From Desulfobacterales bacterium (GTDB taxonomy: Bacteria > Desulfobacterota > DSM-4660 > Desulfatiglandales > B25-G16): a DNA stretch of 17,152 nt. The notes under the pieces were generated by a model that had not been told where the DNA came from, made no database searches, and worked only from the letters and a program-made list of their open reading frames with translations. Position numbers and translations under genes: made by a program. Shown in pieces: positions 8,269 through 14,808 of the stretch; the stretch's first letter is position 1; every line of letters begins with the position of its first letter. Where the stretch lies: NCBI GenBank assembly GCA_013375385.1, contig JABXJY010000031.1, positions 1 to 17,152 on the forward strand, in the 5' to 3' direction.

Positions 8269-9562
8269 GTAAACCCCCAGACAATCCCTCATCTCCTTCA
8301 TCCCAGGCTTTCTCCTCATCAGAACTGGACGACTCCACGTGATTGAGGGCCTCCTGGATCAATTCTTTAGCCTTTCTTTCACTAATCCCCTTTACTGCCG
8401 CCAAATCAACTGCCTCTGCCTTGGCAATATCCTCTGCCGATCTAAAACCCATCTCATAAAGAGCATTGGCAAGTTTTTGGCCAATACCAGAGAGCTTAAG
8501 CAAGGATTTATAACCCTCTCGTAAGTCCTCATTGTACTCTGACTCGCCGATTACATCTAATTTCCAGTTTGTAACCCGAGATGCTAACCTAACATTCTGC
8601 CCCTTTTTTCCAATAGCAAGAGATAGTTGATCATCTGGTACAACCACCTCCATACTCCTGTTCTCTTCGTCAACTATCACCCTTAATATCTCAGCTGGGG
8701 CTAGGGCATTGCACACAAATTTCGCCGGATCACGGTCCCAGGGTACAATATCAATCTTTTCACCTCTCAACTCTTGGACCACCGCCTGCACTCTCGATCC
8801 CTTCATACCCACGCAGGCCCCTACTGGATCAACATCCCTATCCTTTGAAGCCACGGCTATCTTGGCTCTGCTTCCAGGCTCTCGAGCTACCTGCATAACA
8901 GTCACAATGGACTCGGAGATTTCTGGTACCTCATTTTCAAACAGAGCCGATAAAAAGTTGGGGTGAGTTCGAGATAGTATTATTTGAGGTCCCCTGCTGA
9001 ACTGCCTGACATCATAGATATAGGCCCTGATCCTATCACCCTGTGTATATGTCTCCTTGGGGATCTGCTCCTTAACTGGAAGCTCAGCTTCTGCTTTACC
9101 CAGACTAGCGATAACAGCCCCTTTATCGAAATGTTGAACAATACCGTTAACTATCTCCCCCTTCCTATCCTTAAAGTCTTCATAAACAGCATCCCTCTCT
9201 GCTTCTCTCAGTCTCTGCATTATTACCTGTTTAGCTGATTGTGCTGCTATCCTTCCAAGGGCGTCTGTGTCCATTTTCATGCCCAGACTGTCTCCTATCT
9301 CGGATTCTGGATCAAGTTTCCTGGCCTCTTCAAAGGATACCTGGAGCCTCTCATCCGTCACCCTTTCTACTACCTCTTTGAACTCAAAGACCTCAATCTC
9401 TCCAATTTCCCTGTTAAAGTTTACTTCCAACTCATATTCGGGACCAAATTTCCTTTTGACAGCTGAGCGAACTGCCTCTTCCAAGGCATCGATCAGAATC
9501 TTAGAATCGATCCCTTTATCCCGGCTGACCTGATCAATAGTTCTCAATAAATCTGTAATCAT
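8261..9562 (-). CDS. nusA: Transcription termination/antitermination factor NusA
   Basis: NusA binds RNA polymerase and nascent RNA and modulates pausing, intrinsic termination and antitermination. The 433-aa product has the polymerase-binding N-terminal domain (1-125), an S1 domain (about 133-200), KH1 (VGMKGSR, 251-257) and KH2 (AIGKKGQN, 316-323). A single C-terminal helix-hairpin-helix region follows (about 352-405) with LLKLSGIGQKLANALYEMG and VKGISERKAKELI. The tail is acidic. The E. coli protein (495 aa) has two acidic repeats, so this is a shorter version. ATG at 9562 is preceded by GGAGAATAGGAG, and the gap from rimP is 21 nt. Since NusA acts on terminators, the hairpin in the leader of this same operon is a plausible target for autoregulation. 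Confidence 0.98.
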   Translation of the reverse strand: MITDLLRTIDQVSRDKGIDSKILIDALEEAVRSAVKRKFGPEYELEVNFNREIGEIEVFEFKEVVERVTDERLQVSFEEARKLDPESEIGDSLGMKMDTDALGRIAAQSAKQVIMQRLREAERDAVYEDFKDRKGEIVNGIVQHFDKGAVIASLGKAEAELPVKEQIPKETYTQGDRIRAYIYDVRQFSRGPQIILSRTHPNFLSALFENEVPEISESIVTVMQVAREPGSRAKIAVASKDRDVDPVGACVGMKGSRVQAVVQELRGEKIDIVPWDRDPAKFVCNALAPAEILRVIVDEENRSMEVVVPDDQLSLAIGKKGQNVRLASRVTNWKLDVIGESEYNEDLREGYKSLLKLSGIGQKLANALYEMGFRSAEDIAKAEAVDLAAVKGISERKAKELIQEALNHVESSSSDEEKAWDEGDEGLSGGLHE

Positions 9563-9583
9563 CTCCTATTCTCCAGCCAAATA

Positions 9584-10057
9584 TCAATTATCAAATTCAT
9601 ATTTTAGTCTCGCCTTATCTATCTCCTTCAAGGGCAACTCGACTAGATTATTATCATCAACTACAAGGCTTATCATCCCTTCCCTGACATTAGCAAGGCG
9701 TCCGGTAAAATTCCTCCTTCTGGTGATGGGTCCTGACATCTTTAACCTTACCATCTTGCCTATAGAACGCATGAAATCGCTCTCTTTTCTTAGCGGCCTG
9801 TTCAGCCCAGGCGAAGAAATCTCAAGCACATAGGGATAATCAATGATATTCTCTGCCTCAATCAAATCACCAAGCTCCCTGCTAACATCGGCGCAGTCAT
9901 CTACTGTAACCCCTCCTTCTTTGTCAATAAAAACCCTGAGAATCCATCTACCCCTTTCAAACTGGAACTCAATATCCACCATCTCAAAGCCAATTTCATG
10001 TAAAAGAGGTTCCACCAGGTGTGATACCTCGTTAACAATCCTCTTAGTCTTTGACAT
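9584..10057 (-). CDS. rimP: Ribosome maturation factor RimP
   Basis: RimP (older name YlxS/YhbC) binds the free 30S subunit and helps early assembly around S12 and S19. The protein has about 157 aa, the normal length. Diagnostic blocks are HEIGFEMVDIEF, the VTVDDCADVSREL segment, YPYVLEISSPGLNRPLRK at the end of the first domain, and an Sm-like C-terminal domain (FTGRLANVREGMISLVVDD). ATG at 10057 is preferred. A GTG directly before it (10060) would add one residue. The ribosome site is weak (GGA about 8 nt away). The gene is the first protein gene of the operon and begins only about 20 nt after the leader terminator. Confidence 0.96.
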   Translation of the reverse strand: MSKTKRIVNEVSHLVEPLLHEIGFEMVDIEFQFERGRWILRVFIDKEGGVTVDDCADVSRELGDLIEAENIIDYPYVLEISSPGLNRPLRKESDFMRSIGKMVRLKMSGPITRRRNFTGRLANVREGMISLVVDDNNLVELPLKEIDKARLKYEFDN

Positions 10058-10077
10058 CACTGATATCCGTCGAACAC

Positions 10078-10103
10078 AAAAAGCGGGCTAAAAAAGGCCC
10101 GCT
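10078..10103 (-). terminator. Intrinsic terminator/attenuator between tRNA-Gly and rimP
   Basis: Read on the minus strand, AGCGGGC (10103-10097), an 8-nt loop CTTTTTTA and GCCCGCT (10088-10082) form a 7-bp GC-rich stem. Four more T residues follow (10081-10078), continuing the final T of the stem. This is a convincing but short-tailed Rho-independent terminator. It would end the tRNA transcript. Because rimP starts about 20 nt further on with no obvious promoter in between, some transcripts must read through it. Confidence 0.75.
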
Positions 10104-10223
10104 CCCTCAACACCTAACTAGATTGTTGCCAGAATTAGCTCATCCTCTTTTCAAAGTAACGACCCCTTACCTAACAACAAACGCCCACCTCGAAAAGGGA
10201 ACAGAGCGCTCTTTGAAATAATC

Positions 10224-10299
10224 TGGAGCGGGCAACGGGGCTCGAACCCGCGACACCAAGCTTGGGAAGCTTGTACTCTACCAACTGAGCTATGCCCGC
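10224..10299 (-). tRNA. tRNA-Gly, anticodon CCC
   Basis: The 76-nt gene folds as a complete cloverleaf. The acceptor is GCGGGCA with TGCCCGC. The D arm is GCTC-AGTTGGTA-GAGT. The anticodon stem is CAAGC/GCTTG around loop TTCCCAA, giving anticodon CCC for GGG codons. The T arm has loop TTCGAGC. Discriminator T and CCA are encoded. A tRNA in front of rimP-nusA-infB parallels E. coli, where metY (an initiator tRNA) holds that place; here the tRNA is glycine. Confidence 0.95.
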
Positions 10300-10310
10300 T
10301 CAGCAGTTGA

Positions 10311-10339
10311 AATATAATAGAATATACCTGTATAGTCAA
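10311..10339 (-). promoter_or_regulatory. Sigma-70 type promoter of tRNA-Gly and the rimP-nusA-infB operon
   Basis: On the minus strand, TTGACT (10339-10334) and TATATT (10316-10311) are separated by exactly 17 nt. Transcription would begin a few bases before the tRNA 5' end at 10299. It is the best promoter match found in the window. No clear second promoter is visible between the tRNA and rimP, so this one probably serves the whole operon. Confidence 0.8.
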
Positions 10340-10663
10340 GTTAAATTTATAACACCAACACCTCAGTAGTAGATAGAAAAATCCATGACTTAATCTGCAA
10401 TTTCATGCATAAAAGGCAGATCAATTCTCGATCTCAACAGGTCCTCTCATCCTGAATAACCAAAATAATTAATAGGCGTGCTTAAGGATAGTCTTTTACA
10501 TTAGGAAAATATAATATAGTAGGGAAAAGGACAGGAATAAGCTATAAACCTCTAAGAAGAAGTCTTTTCGGTTGGCAGTGTATCTTGAGAATGTCAAAGT
10601 TCCAAAGTTCAAATGCTTCCATCAAGATGCTGATCTTGCTAAATATTTTATGGTATACGGACT
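10340..10663. other. Divergent intergenic region between tRNA-Gly and lnt
   Basis: These 324 bases hold no gene I can support. AT-rich sequence at 10494-10518 (TTTACA, later TATAAT and TATAGT) resembles promoter elements for lnt, but the spacings (9 or 14 nt) are poor. An 8-bp tandem repeat CAAAGTTC lies at 10595-10610. A 41-codon frame starting at 10591 runs into lnt in another frame, lacks a ribosome site and is not called. Confidence 0.5.
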
Positions 10664-12364
10664 GTGCACTCAAAAGACATTCTCTTAAAAGCCTATCTTT
10701 CAATGACCAAGATTAGTTTAAAAGATGCTGGATTAGCAGGGCTTTCAGGCCTTATGTTGACTGCCAGTTTCTCGCCTATCGATCTAGATTGGATGGCGTG
10801 GGCATCGCTAATTCCTCTTCTCATGAGCATTGAGGATAAATCTTCATCAGCTGCTTTAAAATTAGGACTTCTCGCTGGCCTTTCCCACTATTTAACCCTT
10901 ATTTACTGGATAGTGGTGGTACTTTCCCATTATGGCGATATCAACTTTATCTTGAGCCTGGCCACTTTGTTTCTTCTCTCCTTGTATCTGGCGCTGTATT
11001 TTGCCTTTTTTGCCCTTATCTTGGTTAGTCTTAAGAAAAACAGACTCTCTTCCTTTTGGGGAGCTATTGTCTGGGTTGCACTGGAATACGCAAGGGCTCA
11101 TATTATGACTGGCTTCCCTTGGTGCCTTTTGGGATACAGCCAATATTCGAGGCTGCCGCTCATACAAATATCAGATATAGCCGGTGTCTACAGTATATCA
11201 TTTGTTATTGTTCTGGTAAATCTTGTCCTATACAATATTTTGTTTAGCCTGTTAGAAAGAAAGACTCGCCATTTATGGCGGGATGAAAGAACCAATAAGT
11301 TTGAGCAAGGTTTAAGGACTCTTTTAAACTTTCTAACAGGGGTTAAATCTGATCCGAAACCAAACAAACCTAGAACTATAGAAATAGTTCTCACCTCCTT
11401 TCTGATAGGATTTATCCTCGTATATGGCTACCATAATTTGAAAGAAAAAGCAGATATGAATTCAAAGGGAAAGAGGCTCAGGGTGGTCATTGTCCAGGGA
11501 AATATTGATCAATCCTTAAAATGGAACCCTGATTTTCAAGAAAAGACATTGGCTATTTATAAGAAGCTATCGGGAAAATCAGTAGATTTTAAACCTCAAA
11601 TTATCATCTGGCCTGAAACTGCCGTTCCACTTTTTTTCCAAGACAGATCTTACCTTTCCAAGGAGGTTTTTGATACCGCCAAAATAACTAATTCAAATAT
11701 CCTCTTCGGTTCCCCTGCATATTCAAAGGATAAAGATACCATCCGCTATTACAACAGGGCATATATGATATCTGAAAATCGGGTATTTGATTACTATGAC
11801 AAAGTCCACCTTGTTCCCTTCGGGGAATATGTTCCGCTCAAGAAATACATCCCATTCGTACATCGCATAGTTCCAGCAGCAGGAGACTTCTCCGCCGCTA
11901 AGGAGGTTAAACCAATAAATGGGCCAGATTTTCGGATAGGGGTATTAATCTGCTTTGAGGCTATCTTTACTGATATCTCTCGAAGGTTCGCTATCCAGGG
12001 AGCTGAACTCTTGGCAAACATAACTAATGATGCCTGGTTCGGCCATACCAGCGCCCCCTATCAACATCTGAGCATGGCTGTCTTCAGGTGTGTGGAAAAT
12101 GGTTTACCCATGGCAAGGGCTGCAAACACCGGGATTAGTGCTTTCATACTCCCAGATGGAAAGATAATAGATAGGAGCGGGCTATTTGTGACAGATGTCT
12201 TACAAAAGGAAATAAGATTAACGCACAATAAAACATTTTATTCACGATTCGGTGATATTTTTGCTATAATAGCATTGATAATGACGATTATCAGATTCTT
12301 CTGGATATTGACAAAAAAGTGGGGGATGAAACTATGTATGAAACAGACACAGCAGAAAAAATAG
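10664..12364 (+). CDS. lnt: Apolipoprotein N-acyltransferase
   Basis: Lnt is the inner-membrane enzyme that adds the third acyl chain to the N-terminal cysteine of lipoproteins, using phospholipid as donor. About 260 N-terminal residues form hydrophobic membrane segments. A periplasmic nitrilase-like domain follows with the expected triad: E318 in WPETAVP, K380 in DKVHLVPFGEYVP and C430 in ICFEAIF. A last membrane helix is at about 531-549. At 566 aa it is longer than the usual 500-520. The extra length is a charged insert (about 198-238) between membrane segments. The GTG start at 10664 has a weak ribosome site. ATG at 10703 (residue 14) is a reasonable alternative. The 3' end overlaps prfB by 31 nt. 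Confidence 0.95.
   Translation: MHSKDILLKAYLSMTKISLKDAGLAGLSGLMLTASFSPIDLDWMAWASLIPLLMSIEDKSSSAALKLGLLAGLSHYLTLIYWIVVVLSHYGDINFILSLATLFLLSLYLALYFAFFALILVSLKKNRLSSFWGAIVWVALEYARAHIMTGFPWCLLGYSQYSRLPLIQISDIAGVYSISFVIVLVNLVLYNILFSLLERKTRHLWRDERTNKFEQGLRTLLNFLTGVKSDPKPNKPRTIEIVLTSFLIGFILVYGYHNLKEKADMNSKGKRLRVVIVQGNIDQSLKWNPDFQEKTLAIYKKLSGKSVDFKPQIIIWPETAVPLFFQDRSYLSKEVFDTAKITNSNILFGSPAYSKDKDTIRYYNRAYMISENRVFDYYDKVHLVPFGEYVPLKKYIPFVHRIVPAAGDFSAAKEVKPINGPDFRIGVLICFEAIFTDISRRFAIQGAELLANITNDAWFGHTSAPYQHLSMAVFRCVENGLPMARAANTGISAFILPDGKIIDRSGLFVTDVLQKEIRLTHNKTFYSRFGDIFAIIALIMTIIRFFWILTKKWGMKLCMKQTQQKK
12321..12326 (+). promoter_or_regulatory. Ribosome binding site of prfB inside lnt
   Basis: GGGGGA precedes the ATG at 12334 by 7 nt and lies within the lnt reading frame. 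It supports choosing 12334 as the prfB start, although the frame opened there meets a stop after 24 codons. Confidence 0.75.
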
Positions 12365-13438
12365 ATTCCCTGAGCAGGAGATTAGAAGATCTCTGGGAGC
12401 ATCTTTGACCTCGCTAAGGGTGAAGAGAGATTAAAAAAAATAGAAAAGATATTATCCAAAACGGATTTCTGGCAGAATAATCGCAGCGAGGCAACAAAAC
12501 TAAGCCAGGAAAGAGGCTTGCTCAGTAACCAATTGGAGGAGTGGCACAGGCACAAAAACGAGTTGGAAGAGATCGATATCTTGACCAAATTGGCCCAAGA
12601 AGAAAACGACGAGAATTCGATTGTCGAATTAAGGAAAGAGCTTTTTGAGCTGGAAAAAGAGATAGAAAGGTACGAATTTCAGACACTGCTCGGAGATAAA
12701 GATGACAGAAGAAACGCAATTGTGGCCATAAATGCAGGCGCAGGAGGAACAGAGGCCCAAGATTGGGTGGAGATGCTCCTGAGGCTTTATCTCAAATGGA
12801 CCGAGTCCAGAAAGATGAAAACCAAGATTGTCGATCATCTGGCTGGAGATGAGGCGGGGATAAAAAACGTTACCTTTACTGTAAGTGGCCCGTATGCATA
12901 TGGCTACCTGAAATCGGAACACGGCATTCACCGGATGGTCCGGATTTCCCCTTTTGATGCCAACGGGCGAAGACATACTTCCTTTGCATCAGTTTCTGTC
13001 TTGCCAGAGATTGAAGATGACATAACCATAGATATTAATGAGAAGGATATTAGGGTGGAAACCTTTAGGGCCAGCGGCCCAGGTGGACAGCATGTTAATA
13101 AGACCAGCTCTGCTGTAAGGATTATCCACCTGCCAACTAATATAGTCGTCCAGTGCCAGGATGAAAAATCTCAGCACCGAAACAAGGAGGTGGCCCTAAA
13201 AATCCTCAAGGCACGGCTCTATGCATTGGAAAAAGAGAAAAAAGATAGGGAAAAACAGCTTAGGCACCAATCCCAGAAAGAGATAGCATGGGGAAATCAA
13301 ATAAGGTCCTATACGTTCAACCCTTACCAGCTCGTAAAAGATCACAGAACAAACCTCGAAGTTGCAGATATTGAAAGGGTAATGAATGGGGATATCGATA
13401 TGTTTATTGATGCCTACCTCAAGTGGCTCCAGTATTAG
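12334..13438 (+). CDS. prfB: Peptide chain release factor RF2, expressed by programmed +1 frameshift
   Basis: RF2 recognises UGA and UAA stop codons and triggers peptide release. The gene is in two frames. Frame A runs from ATG 12334 for 24 codons and ends at TGA 12406-12408. Frame B continues from GAC 12407 to TAG 13438. Joined, they give 367 aa (E. coli 365). The stop-recognition tripeptide SPF falls at residues 205-207 and the catalytic GGQ at 250-252, the same numbers as in E. coli RF2. That supports both the start and the splice point. The beginning MYETDTAEKIDSLSRRLEDLWEHL and continuation DLAKGEERLKKIEKIL are RF2-like. Ordinary frame reading would miss the N-terminus and place a false start at 12518. 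Regulation is by RF2 level: low RF2 slows reading of UGA and favours the shift. Confidence 0.96.
12395..12409 (+). promoter_or_regulatory. Programmed +1 ribosomal frameshift site of prfB
   Basis: The sequence reads GGGAG, CAT, CTT, TGA, C. CTT TGA C is the canonical slippery site, where P-site tRNA-Leu re-pairs on TTT next to a poorly terminating UGA-C. GGGAG is a Shine-Dalgarno-like stimulator separated from CTT by 3 nt, the same spacing as AGGGGG in E. coli prfB. Confidence 0.95.
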
Positions 13439-13504
13439 AAAAACCATGCCTTGCCCTCTGACAGCCAGGACATGGCCTCCTAATCCTCCCTTGGCACTTA
13501 GATT
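13439..13504. other. Intergenic stretch downstream of prfB
   Basis: No gene is seen. CCATG-CCT near 13444 can pair with AGG-ACATGG near 13467-13476, but no T tract follows, so it is not a clear intrinsic terminator. The last eight bases are the left target duplication of the MITE-like element. Confidence 0.4.
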
Positions 13505-13614
13505 GGGAGCATTACAGGTTTGTTAATGGAGCACCCATACCCTCTCTTAAATTGCTGGTTTTAGATTTGACAAATCACTGTTGCCTTTTTCTTTAACAAA
13601 CCGGTAATGCTCCC
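13505..13614. mobile_element. 110-bp MITE-like element (copy 1) with 8-bp target duplication
   Basis: The ends are 22-bp inverted repeats (13505-13526 and 13593-13614). They read GGGAGCATTAC then A or C, then GGTTTGTTAA, with one mismatch. Perfect direct duplications CTTAGATT flank them (13497-13504 and 13615-13622), direct evidence of transposition. The right 83 bp (13532-13614) align without gaps to 16869-16951 of the second element with 8 mismatches. No coding capacity. It lies between prfB and the aldo/keto reductase gene. It looks like a short internal-deletion derivative of the longer copy. Eight-bp duplications occur with several IS families (for example IS256, IS66, IS1595). I cannot name the parent. 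Confidence 0.88.
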
Positions 13615-13673
13615 CTTAGATTTATTCTGTCATCCGCCTCCATGCAGTATGCCATTGAGCACTGCCATGCTGT

Positions 13674-14732
13674 ATGATTCAGCTTACTGAAGAGCGGGAA
13701 AAAACCGTGGAACGAATTATACTCGGAAAAACAGGACTTGAAGTCAATCGGCTCGGTTTCGGGGGAATCCCAATTCAGAGGGTGAACGAAAACCAGGCGG
13801 TTGAGACAGTTTTACATGCCGTTGAAAAAGGGGCCGATTTTATCGATACATCCAGGCTCTACACCACGAGCGAGCGACGAATTGGCATGGCGCTGCAGCA
13901 AACTGATAAAAGCGTCATCTTGGCATCAAAGTCCCAAAGTAAAACATCCAAAGGGCTTAGGGCAGATCTGGAAATGAGTCTGAAGGAACTTCAAAGGGAC
14001 TCTCTTGACCTTTATCAATGTCATTTTGTCAAAGATGAACATGTATACAAGCAGGTGATTTCGTCAGGGGGGGCCCTTGAAGCCCTGATTAAGGCAAAGG
14101 AAGAGGGTTTGATAGGTCATATGGGAATAACCAGCCACAGCCTGGACCTTTTGGACCGCGTTCTCGATGATGGACTTTTCGAGACGATCATGGTCTGCTT
14201 TAGCTTTCTCGAGTCCCAAGCCCGGGAAAAGATTATCCCAAAGGCAATCGAAAAAGAAGTCGGGGTCATCGCCATGAAGCCCTTTTCTGGGGGGATTATC
14301 GATAACGCGAGGCTGGCTCTAAGATATGTATTTTCTCAACCAGGCATTATGGTCATTGCTGGTGTGGAGCATAAAGACCTCTTCGATGAAAACTGGGAGA
14401 TCTTTCAAGCTGGCTATGAGTTAGACGATGGGGAAAGGAAGGAGATCGAGAGAATCCGCAAAACATATGAGAAGAATTTTTGCAGGCGCTGCGATTACTG
14501 TCAGCCCTGCACAGAGGACATTCCTATTCAGACGATTCTGGGTTTGCGTTCTATGGTCAAAAGAATGGGAAAGAACATCTTGCGGGAAGGTTGGTGTCCG
14601 AAAGCCATCGAGAAAGCCAGACACTGCTCTGAGTGTGGGGAATGTACGGCCCGTTGCCCCTATCAGCTTCCCATACCAGATCTTATCGAAGAAAACCTCC
14701 GATGGGCAGATGAACAACTTGGATCACCATAG
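13674..14732 (+). CDS. Aldo/keto reductase with C-terminal double 4Fe-4S ferredoxin domain
   Basis: The protein has 352 aa. The N-terminal TIM barrel (about 14-265) has LGKTGLEVNRLGFGG, and the aldo/keto reductase tetrad is intact: D58, Y63, K86 and H117. The C-terminal part has two cysteine clusters, CxxCxxCxxC at 270-279 and CxxCxxCxxxCP at 318-329, with the CSECGECTARCPYQLPI ending typical of 4Fe-4S proteins. Such fused reductases are common in anaerobes and probably link NAD(P)H-type or ferredoxin electrons to a carbonyl or related substrate. The substrate is unknown. The start is ATG 13674, with an in-frame stop at 13656 and no good ribosome site. GTG 13707 would give MERIILGKTG, the usual family beginning, and is a fair alternative. 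It is convergent with the amidase gene. Confidence 0.92.
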   Translation: MIQLTEEREKTVERIILGKTGLEVNRLGFGGIPIQRVNENQAVETVLHAVEKGADFIDTSRLYTTSERRIGMALQQTDKSVILASKSQSKTSKGLRADLEMSLKELQRDSLDLYQCHFVKDEHVYKQVISSGGALEALIKAKEEGLIGHMGITSHSLDLLDRVLDDGLFETIMVCFSFLESQAREKIIPKAIEKEVGVIAMKPFSGGIIDNARLALRYVFSQPGIMVIAGVEHKDLFDENWEIFQAGYELDDGERKEIERIRKTYEKNFCRRCDYCQPCTEDIPIQTILGLRSMVKRMGKNILREGWCPKAIEKARHCSECGECTARCPYQLPIPDLIEENLRWADEQLGSP

Positions 14733-14808
14733 ATCGATCCTTTCCAGTCCTGGACGCAGCGTTAATCTCGCATCGGTCATGAGCGCAAGGGATTGTTCAT
14801 GGCTATCC

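Noticed and set aside
8269..8319. Longer IF-2 start at 8319
   Set aside because: The extra 17 residues lie within nusA codons and do not resemble IF-2. The conserved beginning is at 8268, with a ribosome site.
10151..10339. 62-codon minus-strand frame across the tRNA
   Set aside because: The peptide contains SSVGRVQASQAW and GFEPRCP, the classic mistranslation of a tRNA gene. It covers the tRNA and its promoter and is not a protein gene.
10591..10716. 41-codon hydrophobic plus-strand frame before lnt
   Set aside because: No ribosome binding site is present and it overlaps the lnt start in another frame. Short AT-rich frames like this occur by chance.
12518..13438. RF2 starting at the TTG at 12518
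   Set aside because: The frame extends upstream without a stop to the frameshift site at 12406, and the RF2 N-terminus is encoded there. A start at 12518 would remove about 61 residues of domain 1.
14733..14808. Terminator between the convergent reductase and amidase genes
   Set aside because: No GC-rich hairpin followed by a T tract is visible on either strand in these 76 bases.
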